Below the pieces are notes generated by a model that saw only the letters and a program-made list of their open reading frames with translations, was not told the origin of the DNA and did no database searches. 64,000 nucleotides of DNA, from the NCBI RefSeq assembly GCF_022458985.1, contig NC_061776.1:11984591-12048590 (forward strand). The letters run 5' to 3'. The translations under genes and the position numbers were made by a program. Source of the stretch: Mugil cephalus. Its lineage: Eukaryota; Chordata; Actinopteri; Mugiliformes; Mugilidae. This document shows positions 24,061 through 42,705 of this stretch, one piece after another (position 1 is the stretch's first letter; each line of letters starts with the position of its first letter).

Positions 24061-26645
24061 GTATTACCTTTTTATGTGTATTTGCCTAGTTTTTGTAATG
24101 TATTTTTCATTAGCTCAGTTTTTATAGGAGCATCACATAAGGCCCAGACATCATACATAATAAACACAAATGCAAAATCTCAAATCTGTTCACTATTACA
24201 TCTCCCTGCAACATTTCTAACACTGGAGACGTCACAGAATCACAACAAATCCATAGTAACGTAAAGTTCAAAATGGTCTTTGAGTTGGCCCAAAAAGGAG
24301 AGCGTTCACCTCGAAATGAAAGGGATAAATTGGACAATCATCCTGCACAGAGACTTATCGCTTATTTGGTTATGTTGATAATGTGGCGTTAAACTAAAAA
24401 ACAAAAGAACAGATGTCGGTGTAACTTGGTTACGAGGATTAACGCGCTGATTACGCGTTATTAGCCTCAGCCTGACATTTACAGTACAAAGAGCAACTTG
24501 ATCAACACACCTGGGGGAGACGGAGAAATTCATCGGATGGGGAAATTAAATTCAAACGGAGAGAAAAATGACGTCTCCTTTATTCTCTCTGCGTTTTTTG
24601 ACGCCGTGATTGAACGTCTATTCTTCACCTGCAGAGTGCTCCGAGACAATGGTCCTTTGAGGTGTTTGGTAACCGCATTCCCTCTCTAGTCCCTATCTGC
24701 AGGTTGAGCTGCGGTGATTGAATCGGAGGCTACTTTCCTTTAAGCTCGACGGTGATCTGAATCCCCTTTATCACGCACTGAAAAGACTTTATTCATGTCG
24801 TCACACGGCTCCGTCGGCCTGCTCTTCCTTGCGACCTTGTGTGTGCTCCCTCCTCCACTTGGCATTGTGCCCTGAGAGGGAAAGGAGTGCGCGCACAACA
24901 GAACGAGTATCACTCGTTGCATGTTTGTGTGCGTATCAATCTCACAGCACCATTTGTGGCTCTGTGTTGCGTAACATGAACACAAGGGAAGGTGTTAAAT
25001 GAAGTGCTGTGGAGAAAGTCACAGAAGTCACATGTCTAATATCTCAGAGGAGGGATAGATATGCGTGGATGCTCCGGGCACACCCCCCGGTTAAGTGCAG
25101 GCAGAAATGCAGTGATTATTCAGGAAATAAATGTATCCAGAGCCCCTCTTGTTTTGTTTTTTTTTTGTTTTTTTTTGACGAGACACCAGCTCCGGGTCTG
25201 TGCAGACAGTGCAAGAACAGTTCTCCACAGGCTCCACACACACACACACACACACACATATTCTGTGGCGCTTCTTAATGTGTAACTGGCGAAATTGGTT
25301 TTCATGGTGTTGACTGGCCCCGGAAGGCAGAGGCACAAATGCACTGGTGTAAATGAAGTTCATAGAAATGGGTGTGTTGCTGTAGAGTTTTGCAGAATGG
25401 ACAGGTATTGAGCGCAGAGTGCCATCTGCTGATTGCACAAAGCAAGACATGTACGTGCGTTCTATAAGATAAACCATGAATAATGCCATATGATAGATCA
25501 CATTGATTCTAGCCCGACTCTGCATCTTGATCCGTGCAGTGTGAGACTCGTGCACATGTGCATAATTCATTGGGGTCACATGAAAGAGAGGATATCCTAT
25601 AGAAAGTGGCTGTGGCTCCCAGAGTTGCACATGAAAATTGAGCCACTATAAGTCGACACACGATTCCTTCGTATCCTGCTGTAGTTCCAGCTGCCTTCAG
25701 ATGGCAGTGTTGCCTTCCACATATCCATCAGTTGCGGGCCTTTACTGTGGATTACAAGACACACAGGAGCCTGCAATCTGTAAAAGCATAGGAGCGTAGA
25801 CTGAGAGGTAGAAACGGAGCGGACCAGGATGTACTGTAGGCCAGTTTATTTGATGATAATCATTGCTGTTAGAGAAGGAGAATCAGCTTCTTTAAACTCA
25901 TGTTAAGTCAAGTAACAAATAATGTGAGAAAACAGATTCAGGATAAAAACCCCCTCTGAACAAATAAAACAGACTGGATGCATGTGCATTTACATGCATG
26001 TACTGCAATGTAATTTGCCTGTATTTAGTTTGCCTTCATATATATGCAGAGTAAGTTACTGAACTAAACCTCACACATTATACAACACTGTCCTTCAGCT
26101 GGGTTCAGCTGCATGTTCACTCTTTAGCTGCTGTTTCAGCACCACAGACAGCGACTTCAAACTAAAGCTGATTCTCGGTGTGCGCAATTTCAGGATTTCA
26201 AAGACACTTTTAGTATTATTTCAGCGTTTTCTTTTACATATTTGAACCTTTATGGATATCAATCATCTAAAAAGCTTTTGTGTCTTGGCTTTTATGATGC
26301 ATTATTATTATTATTAATTTATTTTTTTTATTCCTCTTTAATCTAAACTGACGCCATGAATGAATGATCAGTTTCTAGTCTCTCTCAAACACAAGGCGCA
26401 GTAAACCCGTGCTTTACTGTCGGGCTTTTACGCTCTTCACTGGGCTACTACGAGTTGGTGAGAAGACGCATGCGTAGTGACTTGAAGCAGCCGGTCGGGG
26501 GGAAAAAAGCCTTATGTGCCATCGGATGTAATCAAGGCAAAGAATTACCTCTTCGCGCTGTGCATACATGGTGAAATTGTAAGTACTTGTAGCAAACCGA
26601 TGTATCATTGATTTCGTGCGGGTTGCGTTTGAGGCCGTTTCCTGG

Positions 26646-26685
<40 letters not shown>

Positions 26686-28160
26686 GGCATGTCACTATCG
26701 AGCTGTGCAGCGGGCTTTTAACAGATCCAGGCAGTGTCTTGTCGGTGGTTGTCCAGAGCGATGAAGCTCTACGGTTCTTCACGGTGGCACTTTCCACGGA
26801 CGCGCTGTGCAATGGTGGTTCTGATGTTTGAATCGGCACAGGAGCCATTAGATCCCGGCATCGTCTGCGTTCGTGCGGCTGTGAGGAGACCGCCGCTTGA
26901 TTCGGGTGTTATCATGATTTATCCTTTGAATGGAAACGACCACCCCCACCCCCCATTTCATCGTCCGTGGCTGTTGAGTCAAACCCATAGCGTACTGCAA
27001 TTGTGTCAGCTTGGAAGTACCCGACACCTAACGCGTAAAATATGCCATTTGGCGAGGCGCACGAAATCTGCAGCAGAAGCCTGCTCCAAAATCTGAGCGA
27101 AACCGCGGATCCATTTTAGAAATGACCAAATTGTGTTGTATTCAGTGAAAGGATGTGATAGAGCGATGTTGCGGTTATAGATTTGCAAGCTGCGCCCTTA
27201 GGCCCCCCCTCTCTCCCTCCCTCCTTTCATGTACCAAATCTTCAGACATTTTTTATTTTTTTTTCAATGCATCGTTTCTTGTGTCAGGTATGGCAGCCGG
27301 GTGATGCCGTGTGTTGGGAGCGACAGCGTTGTTACATAAATGATCTGACGGGATTTGGCAGAGTCTGACCCGCTGATGACACATTTGTTAAAATCAGACA
27401 AGAAGTCATTCTGTCTGTAGCCTATAGGCCTACAAGACCAAGTGGATTCTGATGAATACGCTAAGAGATCTATAGCCACAGTTCAGTTGCAGCACAGCAG
27501 TTCTTCGTGCACATGATGAATTCAGTCTAAAGTAGAGGCCATTCACGTTGGCTCTTTGCATTATTTGCAAGTGTGTGTGTGTCATTCACCGCTCCAGCTG
27601 GATGAAGTGAAATCCTTTAATTCACAAATGGGATATTTTCAAATTTGGATTATGGATATTGAGCCCGTGATCCCTTTTTTTTTCTCCCTCACACGCAGCG
27701 AAAGTGTAAAGGAACCCACTGCCACATGAGAAGGGATGAAATGTTCCTGGCGAGTGCATATTTGGCAGCAGGAAAGGCAAAATCAGCAAATTACGGCTCC
27801 ATACTTTCAGTAGAGAAAACAGGCATTCCTTTACAGTGTGACCTCTGGGCATGCCTCCACACGCACATTCAGCCAGATGGCATCACCAGCACTGTACATA
27901 TAATAAACGGGGTGTCAACTGGTGAGTGTAATTTAAATGGCCTCGGTTCCGTCTTCATCCTGGCGAAAGTGCTGGCAGAAATGGATTCACGGCCGGGATT
28001 TCAAGCTGCCATCACCTCTGCTGTCTTATGGCACCTCCCTTGTTGCACTGGCACTGATTTGTATTGCACAAATGCATCACTAGACAAGATTTCAGTTTAA
28101 TAATATTCCTGACAGGCTAAACCCGGTGCCTCCCTCTCCCCTCTCCTCTGTCTATAGCCC

Positions 28161-30754
28161 ATGGGATCAGAGCGGATGGAGATGCGAAAGAGGCAGATGT
28201 CGGTGCAGCAGGAGTCGGCAGCGGGGGGAACTGCACCGGCCCAGCAGGACCAGCCGGGCCAGGCCAACCCACGGGGCTCAAATGCATGTTGCTTCTGCTG
28301 GTGCTGCTGCTGTAGCTGCTCCTGGTAGGTCCCCCCCCCACCCCCCACCCCCCACCCCCCGAACCGAGAACTCTGTCATCGGCGGCCCAGCGTGGCTGAC
28401 ATTATTGCACACCCGACAGCACAGTCTAAGCTACCATGTCTCAACAGCAGGCTTTTGGCTCGTGTCTCGTGTTCTTGACATTTTTTGAATGTGATGTGTG
28501 GACGTTTGCCTAGGATGTGCAATATTTTATTCATGAAGCGCAACAAAAGCTTCACCCATATACATCTTCTGGGAATACAGTGCGTCAGTGTGAACTTTTT
28601 TTGGCCGACCAAATTCTACTCCAGGTCTGGCAATGCAATATAGGGCAGAGCTTAAGTGCAGACACACAGCTAACTTAAGTAGATACTGATATTATCATTT
28701 ACTATATTAAAACTTAGTGATACCAGTAGTCTAAGAATGCCATTTATATATCTGCAGTGAGCTTCTTAAATGTTAGGATCTGGTGTTTTTCTCTGCCATG
28801 TATTGTTCAGACTATTGGTAAAGTAAATGAGCTATCTGAATACATCTTTATGGGCTCTGGGTAATTACAATGGCCATTATTTTCACTAATTAATACACAA
28901 TCAAGAGAATAATCGTGATGAAAATGTTGATTCGTCGCATTGCTACAAATATCAAGTCTGCACAGACTTAGACAGACTTAAATGATCCACAAGGGAAATT
29001 ATTTGGTCGTAGTAGCTTAGTTGTTAGAAAAAGATGAGCTGTTATACAGCTGGATAGAGTAGGGTGTAAAAGGAAGTTCTGTAGCATTGACTATGGGAGC
29101 GGAGCTGGATTGTTTTAGTGGATGGAATGGATTGTCCATAATGGGCATTAAGACATAATGGGCATTAACAAATTATGAGTCCATAATTTACATTAAGGTT
29201 GTTATATCGCTATATAATGAGTGAATGAATAAAGGACTGACGGGAACTTACATCATCTCCAGGAATGAAGACCGGGATGACAGGAACCGAAAGGCATCGT
29301 ATGACGTCAAGGAAGGGACCGCAGACTGTGAAGACTGGTCAGCACCAATTGCGACACATTTATTAAATACACATCTTCATTTCTTAAAAAACGCTGAAGT
29401 CAACTCACATCTTTGTTCCCGTGTCCCGTGCAGTCCTAAGCCCACGTTGGAGGAGGTGCGCTCATGGGCCCAGTCGTTCGACAAGCTGATGTGCTGCCCG
29501 GGGGGGAGGAACTCTTTCCGACAGTTCCTCCGCACCGAGTTCAGCGAGGAGAACATGCTCTTCTGGTTGGCCTGCGAGGAGTTCAGCAAAGAGACCAATA
29601 AGACCGCGATCGAGGAGAAGGCCCGGGTCATCTACGAGGACTACATCTCCATCCTCTCGCCCAAAGAGGTCTGCTGGCTTGATTTTCACGATGATTAGTT
29701 GGAAATGTTTTAAGGGTAAAACTTGAATGAGCGTCTTATCTCACACAGTAGTCAAACATTTTGGGAATTACTCTTCTTTTCTTTGTGTTTGGTAAGATTA
29801 TCAATGGCATTTTCTTATCGTCATGCTAAAATAAAAATATGCTACAGCTAACAGCAGGATAGCCTAGCTTCGCACAAAGACGAACGTTAATAACGTTAAT
29901 AAGGGGGAACAGCTGCGTCACCTCTGTCCATTGGTAACAAAGTCCACCTCTAGCACTAATTATACAGGTTTTCTTAAATTTTAGGGGGATATATGCCAGC
30001 CCAGAGCCGTATATTAGATATATGTCTCTGATATACGTAGCCTATCGCTCAACCTTCAAGCGGTTGCCAGGCAACCGGCTCAGATTCCAGGGAGTTACTT
30101 GTCCCAAACGAGAGACTGGAAACAAAACTGCCGCTAAATAACACATTGATCATTTTTTAACAAACATATTACATGGTTATCTTTAGACATCTTTAAGGTG
30201 TATTTGTATTATCTTTAAGTAAAAGGTAAGCAAGCTGCATCCCGCTGTTTCCAGTCTTTGTGCACAGCTAAGCTAACCAGCTAGCTGAGGACGTCACGTG
30301 GCTGGGAAACAATACTAAGATAATGGTCTTTAACGCTTCTTGGTTGTGTTCGTACTGTGTGAGATCGCATCACTCAGGATGCACTTCACATAATTTCAGG
30401 GCAGGCAAACTAGGCAATTATTTCGGAAAAAATGGCTACCTTTTGGCATATTTTGCAAATACATCCAATAAAAACCGTTGAAGCCTATGAAGAATCTGCA
30501 GTGACATGACTCCACAACCCTCACAGTTTTTTTTTCCCCTGACTGTTTATTCTCTCGACTCCCAGGTGAGCCTCGACTCCCGCGTGCGAGAGGCGATCAA
30601 CAGGAACATGCTGGAGCCCAACTCGCACACATTCGACGACGCCCAGCTGCAGATCTACACACTAATGCAAAGAGACTCGTATCCCCGCTACATGAACTCC
30701 CCGGCCTACAAAAACCTGCTCAACACTCTGTCAGAGCAGTCCCCCGAATCTTAG
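28161..30754 (+). CDS. rgs20: Regulator of G-protein signalling 20 (RZ subfamily)
   Basis: A GTPase-activating protein for G-alpha i/z, membrane-anchored through a palmitoylated cysteine string. Coding exons: 28161-28324, 29263-29337, 29434-29668, 30566-30754; GT-AG introns, phases 2, 2, 0; 220 residues. The start MGSERMEMRKRQ is nearly identical to human RGS20. The cysteine string CCFCWCCCCSCSW occupies roughly residues 43-55. The RGS domain follows from about KPTLEEVRSWAQSFDKLM, with the family motifs FSEENMLFWLACEEF, YEDYISILSPKEVSLDSRVR and DDAQLQIYTLMQRDSYPR. The C-terminus ends SEQSPES. The exon with the ATG has a strong acceptor only 3 nt upstream, so 5' exons lie further left. The gene is head-to-head with atp6v1h, as in mammals. 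Confidence 0.95.
28331..28360. repeat. C-rich tract, four runs of C, next to rgs20 donor
   Basis: Runs of 9, 6, 6 and 6 cytosines separated by single A residues begin six bases after the GT of the donor at 28325. The complementary strand has four G runs, a classic G-quadruplex-capable pattern. The nascent transcript carries the C-rich strand. Confidence 0.95.
29745..30330. mobile_element. Teleost MITE in rgs20 intron 3
   Basis: Several segments match a widespread teleost non-autonomous repeat that I recognise: the end CAAACATTTTGGGAATTACT, the middle AGCATAAAGACTGGAAACAG-type segment (here diverged), TTGGTAACAAAGTCCACCT and GGTTGCCAGGCAACCGG. It fills most of the intron between the exons at 29434-29668 and 30566-30754. 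The edges are approximate and the superfamily is not assigned. Confidence 0.65.
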
Positions 30755-33400
30755 GGTGGTGATGACCTGTGATCTTTTAACTCTCTTTACCCCCCAAACC
30801 CCCTTCCCCTATAATCCTTTACCCCATTTTTAAAAAGAAAAAAAATATTTCTTTGTATGTTCAGTGTAGGATTACATGAGCCAGGCTTCGAGGCCTGGCC
30901 CCTCCCAGGGATCTCAGCGCTATTGTGATCTGCACCTGACCGAAGACACTCAGGTCTCAAAATCTCCCGAGGGCTCGACATCACAAGTACTGCTACAGAT
31001 CAACATAGCAAAACACTCCAAAGGAATATGAATACATTTTATTTCTGGTTTTTCTTTTTCTTTCTTTTGATAGAAATAATCTATTTTATTTGTGTTCAGA
31101 GTTTTTTATGGTCTGTTGTTTTTTTGTATGATTGTTTGGGGGAGGGGTGGGGGTGGGGGGTGATTCCTACTGTAGACTATATATTTATGAGTTTGTAAAT
31201 AGTCAAAATGGAATTGTGGGTATTTTACGTGGAAACGCCTGGTTCTATTTAACTGCGTATGAAAATCAAAGCTCAAGTCAAAGGCTACGTGTTAGCTCTA
31301 CTTGCAGGCAGCTTTGTGGGGTACTGTATGATTTTACCTTGGTTTTCACCCTGTTTCGTTACCTAACCTCACACTTACCTTGGTACCTGTGACAAGCGAC
31401 TTGGCAACTCCAGTTCACGTAGAACCTGCCGCGTGATGGGAGGGGGGAAAAAAAAAAATAAATAAGCGTGGTTGCGGGTGACGCAAGAGAAAGTGACAGC
31501 GGCTCTTTGTCACGGTGTGCAATTTGTTTCCTTAAGAAACTCAAATCAATGATGGAAGGGTGCGTTAGCTTTTGTCACTCTAAATCACAGAGGACTGCCT
31601 ATGTAATTATTGTTATTTTTTATTCAAGTGTTACTCACCGCACACCCAAGTTTAATGTGTTTTTACCAGGCGTGAGAACCAAGTTCACCAGATAAAGTAT
31701 TTTTATTTAGCTGCGGACAATACGGAAAGTTTAAGTCATAAGTTGGAGGAAACCGGTGAAAAAAGAAGATATAGTGTTAAATGAATAATTTTATGGGTGT
31801 AATTTCTCAGATGTTTCCCCTATAAATTAAATTATTATTTATTTTTATTTATATGGTACCGGAAACGGTTTAAGAGTTTTAGAAATACACTGACTCTGCT
31901 TTCTCCAAGATGTTTCTCTGAATCCTTGTTGTCTGACTCTGCAAAAAAAAAAAACGGCATTCACAAAATATTATTGACAGAATTATTTATTAAGATTACA
32001 TGTTTGCCTGTGAATGCTGACTGGCCGTTGGCAGACTAATTGGAAGAGAACTTATTAAACTCATACGATTTAGCAATAATTACAGACAAACTAAAAAAAT
32101 GATTATTTTTTTCAGACAACTTGCTATAACCAGAAATGACGTGTAAAATAATTTGACGTACGACATAGTGATAGTGTTAATAATGTAAAACTGAGTGGGG
32201 GCGAGGATGGACGCTGGGCTCGGGCCGGGGGTTAGCAGCAACACCAAAGCTACCACGCAAACTGTGTTCGCACGTTCGACGAGAGACCAAAATTGGAGTT
32301 GCCAAGTGTCAAACACTTTTGTGTATTCTGATAGTTTTTTAGTTGAATTTACGTTGTTGCCTCACAGACGTGTCACTCAAAGACAAGATCCTCACATGGG
32401 GAAGTGCCTTGACATTCAAGTTTTACGACATCTTTCTCATGGGCAACGGTTGTTTTCAGACTCTTGCCGTCAAGAGCAGTCACTGGAGCACGGAGCCAGT
32501 TTACTGGATAATTGTCCCTCTCATTGGCCAAATTATCACGCGTGTTTCGTCTTGATCCCTCAGTCGTGACTGCATCAGTTCACTTTGGTAGCTCGGTGGA
32601 GGCTGGGCTGGGGTGCGGGCGACGGCGGCGGCACACGTCTTCATCAGCCCCCGGAGCGTGGGGACTGGGCGCCGGGCGGTTGATCGGAACTTCTCGCCAA
32701 CCTGTGTGCTTCACTTCTGCTCGTCTTAGGCTGTAACTTAACTATGTGCAATTTGAGCTGATGGGTGCACCGCGCAGATCAACCTCAAAACACAATCTAA
32801 GCCAATGGTTTGGAGTGATGCCTATAAATGTTGTTTCTTCTTCTGTTTACTATATGAAATGTGTTTTTTTTTTTGTTTTGTTTTGTTTTTTTGCGCTGAG
32901 TTTACTGAAGAATATATTTAAAAAAAAATATGTGAATGTTTACAGTATATGGTTTAGTTATTTATTTATTTTTTTCTGCTACTCTCCAAGAAAATAATGA
33001 CTTGTGGGCATTTTCGATTAAGATAAAATAAAAGCACAATAATTTTACTGACTCGTGGTATGATTCGATCACTTAACCCCGACGTCTTAAACGTTCATTC
33101 AGTAAATTAGTAGATAATCAGCAAAACAGCTGTGTAAGTTTGCATGTTTAAATGCAGGATTTTTGCTGTTCAACCAGAGACACATTTCTATTGGTAATTT
33201 CTTGCGTTTACCATGTAAACACTATAAAAAAAAAAAAACATATCTCTTTCACTTTTATCTTCTAACTCCTAAAACCTCAGACTTAACTTACTTCAAACTT
33301 CACCATAGAACGAACTCCATCTCAACCATTTATTGAAATAAATTGAGTTGCTTTTGCAGTTTTACCCAAAGAGAACATTTTATTGCTTACTTGTAACAGC
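30755..33400 (+). other. rgs20 3' UTR and downstream region
   Basis: AT-rich non-coding sequence after the rgs20 stop. Candidate AATAAA signals occur at 31457-31462 and 33027-33032; I cannot tell which is used. The region contains a G-rich stretch near 31139-31160 and poly-T runs near 32863-32890. No ORF here looks protein-like. Confidence 0.45.
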
Positions 33401-33410
33401 GTAGTTTCAC

Positions 33411-33671
33411 ACACCGATCAGGCATAACATTATGACCACCTTCCTAATATTGTCTAGGTCTCCCTTATGCCTCTAAAACAGTTGTGACTCATCAGAGAAT
33501 GGACATGGGTCTTCTGATGTGTCCTGTAGTGTCTGTAAACAAGATACGGTTAGTGGGGGTCCTATGGGTTGAGGGGAGGGGGCTCTGTGGATCGGTCAGT
33601 CTGCATCCCGCTGGGGACGGCTGCTGCTATCCATGTTACTTAGTGGTTTTAATGTTGTGGCTGATCAGTGT
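33411..33671 (-). mobile_element. MITE copy, opposite orientation to the one at 7.3 kb
   Basis: The left end ACCGATCAGGCATAACATTA and the right end GGTTTTAATGTTGTGGCTGA match, reversed, the ends of the 7323-7802 element. Internal blocks such as TCAGAGAATGGACATGG and GGGTCCTATGGGTTGAGG are also shared in reverse orientation. At about 260 bp this copy is internally deleted relative to the other. Confidence 0.75.
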
Positions 33672-33754
33672 ATATTGACATCACTTCGTGATGTTTTTCT
33701 TTTTTTTTTTACCTTGATTCATTTGTAAAGATCTTATGTCTAAAGAGGTGCAAC

Positions 33755-34045
33755 CATCCAATAGTTCATCCATCCGTCATTTATAACTTCTTACCCTGAG
33801 AGATACTGGGGGCTGGAGTCTATCTCAGCCTGGCACTGGGTGAGAGGTGTGCTACACTGGGGACAGGTCACAAGTCTAACACAGAGAGAGAGAGAGAGAC
33901 AACCAGCCATTCACACTCACAGGCACAACAAATTCAGAATCAGCAATTAAAATAAAATGCATGTGTTCGGGCGGCGGGAAGAAGCTGGAGCACCCAGAGA
34001 AAACACACAAAGGCTGAACCGGAGCAGCACTGCATCACCGCTTCC
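33755..34045. mobile_element. LINE-tail-type teleost repeat
   Basis: Contains the series ATCCATCCGTC, GGGGGCTGGAGTCTATCTCA, GGGGACAGGTCACAAGTCTA, CCATTCACACTCACAGGCAC and GGAGCACCCAGAGAAAACAC. From memory this order is typical of the 3' end of an abundant teleost LINE-related family. No coding remnant is visible. Confidence 0.6.
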
Positions 34046-34428
34046 TATTGGACCAATGTTTGTGCAAAATAAATTGTGAAAAAAAAAGCTCAAATGAAAT
34101 TCATAATTCAATTTATGTTTATGAAATTTGCGGAAGTACAAAGAGAAAGTCACTACGACTCCTTTTATATAATACACACGAAGAAGAGTCGTGAAGCAGT
34201 ACAATCTGAAAAAAGAAAAAAAGGGGCAACACATACGTTCGCACACTTCTACTACGTTTTGAGTTAAATTCGTTTTGATCACCGATTCCTCAAAATCAAA
34301 ACCTTCTTCGCGGGGATTAGACCGTCTTAACGTTGCATAACAGCTCCGGGTTCAGTTTGTGTGTCGGTAAGAAGGCGGCGCAGCAGCTCATCCACACAGA
34401 GTGGCTGCACCTGGCAATTTAAAAGAGG

Positions 34429-34447
34429 TTGGGGGGGGGGGGGGGGG
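34429..34447. repeat. Poly-G tract
   Basis: About 19 consecutive G residues. A comparable G-rich run occurs near 13281-13302 in an atp6v1h intron. Such runs are prone to length error in assembly. Confidence 0.9.
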
Positions 34448-34730
34448 CAATTGTGCATCTTCCCTGGTCCGGCCAATGACATTATCCAGTCCCTAGACGG
34501 ATTAATATGCACAAATCAGCATTCACTTTGATGTGATGAATATTCCTCCAATTACAAACGTATACTCACGACACACACACACGCACGCACACACACGCAC
34601 AACCCCCGTCCTCTCAGATCCTTAATTGCATCAGTATAATGTTAAAGATTTACATAACCAGGAGGGACTGGAGGAGCATCATAAAAGACAACTAATGAAA
34701 AGCACTTCTTTCTAATCAAATGGATTACAC

Positions 34731-34736
34731 TTTATT
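34731..34736 (-). promoter_or_regulatory. tcea1: Probable tcea1 polyadenylation signal
   Basis: TTTATT on the plus strand reads AATAAA in tcea1 sense, about 400 nt after the stop codon at 35136-35138. A second AATAAA, closer to the stop, is at 34980-34985. Either or both could serve. Confidence 0.5.
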
Positions 34737-35135
34737 GGGAAATTAAATAAAACAATGCAATGTTGTGAGTGGGAAAGCAAAACAACATTGTCCAAAGTGT
34801 TAAAACTACATGTAAAAAAAATGCAGATAAAAGAGACAAGACTGATCGCATATATCCTGACAGTGAAGAACAACTAATAACAACGGTAAAAGGTTTTTCC
34901 TTAGTTTTGGGAGGTGGGGGGGTTTGGAGGGGGGGGGGCTCTGGGGAAATGACAACGAGCTCAATCTATGAACAAGAAATTTATTCAAACGGTGACTGCA
35001 GTGGCATCTTTGTATGGCATGTTGTGTACCATGTACCACAGAGTACAAAACTCCAATCTGTTTCAGACAGATCGACAGAACCTGGTCCAGGAATTTTGCT
35101 ACTTGTCCGGAGTGCCATGGATGACGCCCGCAGAT

Positions 35136-41517
<6,382 letters not shown>

Positions 41518-41690
41518 GTTGACTGATGCGATGGAATCCAAGGGAATTAGGAGCGAGCGGGAAGGAAAATTGGCGACAAAGACCACGCCACTGGAGTAAA
41601 AGCGGCGGCGGAGGAGGCGTCTCTACTTGGCGGAGCGGGACCACCGCACCACACTACACAGCCAACCCTCCCCACTGGCTGTGTAGCAGA
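41518..41690 (-). promoter_or_regulatory. tcea1: tcea1 5' UTR/promoter with perfect hairpin
   Basis: A GC-richer region directly upstream of the tcea1 ATG. CTACACAGCCA at 41654-41664 and its exact reverse complement at 41676-41686 form an 11-bp stem with an 11-nt loop, about 140 bp from the start codon. No TATA box is evident. Whether the hairpin is transcribed is unknown. Confidence 0.5.
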
Positions 41691-41699
41691 CCTGACGAG

Positions 41700-42656
41700 T
41701 TGATGGTGCACGATCGATTCAAGGAAGAGTTAGTCGAGACAGAACTCAAGATCCCCTAACAGAGCTGTCATAGTTTATTGAATTGGGACAATGCACATTA
41801 ATCAACATTGATGCGTTAGACATTAGTGTAAATGAGCCGGAAATAGCTAACTTTTAGCCGTAGTCGAGACATTAAAACATCAATCATACAATATACAATT
41901 ACAGAACCAGATACAGACAGACAATGTCAAAACAAACCACAAAATAGACGCAGACAGACAATAATGAAACAGACAATATTATGAGAAAACATTTGATCCA
42001 CAAGTTTGAATCAGGTTAAGAAAACTATTTAGGCTACGTGAGTACGTCTGGTTTATTTTTAACCAATGATTGAGATTTTTTTTTTTTTTCCAAGTCGTTG
42101 ACGCAGTTTCTAATGTGTGGTTCCAGGAAAGTTCCTCCTCCGGATAAGACCATTTGTGAGATTTTAGTCCTACACCTGGGTTCATTAAAGGCTCATTAAA
42201 GTCTGTCTACATCTATCTAACTCTACGTACGTCTAATTCTACTTGTTGTGTAGTTTTGCATAAAACACCTGTTCTTCTGCTACCTAAACATTTTTATTGC
42301 ATTCACCACCAGTCGTTCAATAGTGTGCCACTTGCATCTTGGTTCAACAGTAGATTCACTGGTGGGAACCATTCACCTCCACTACGTTACTCAGATTCAA
42401 CGTTTAACGAACTACTGTTCAGAACTATTTAAATAAACCAACAGAACATTAATTGGTTGAATATTTATGACTATGTCAACTAACTTATTTTTAAAAAATT
42501 CAAAACATAATAACATACAAACATGAATTATGCAATATTACCAAATTTTTTTAATAGATGAGATTTTTTTTCGTTTCCAGAGTAAAAATGGCAATTTAAA
42601 AACATTAACTTGACTTGTTAGAAATTGTGATGGGGCCATTTTATTTATCTATTTAT

Positions 42657-42705
<49 letters not shown>

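Larger units (their letters stand above)
20945..28120. other. rgs20 upstream/first-intron region
   Basis: About 7 kb without a recognised coding exon. Contents: a 273-bp foldback element (22080-22352), a LINE-tail-like repeat near 23825-24060, microsatellites (TA near 21865, CA near 25240), and a 35-base poly-T at 26648-26682. The region 26400-27130 is relatively CpG-rich and could hold another rgs20 promoter and 5' exon. I could not define splice sites there. Confidence 0.5.

Noticed and set aside
26734..27096. 120-codon plus-strand ORF in the CpG-rich region upstream of rgs20
   Set aside because: It opens at a GTG rather than ATG, has no recognisable motif and no clear donor; more likely 5' flank or UTR.
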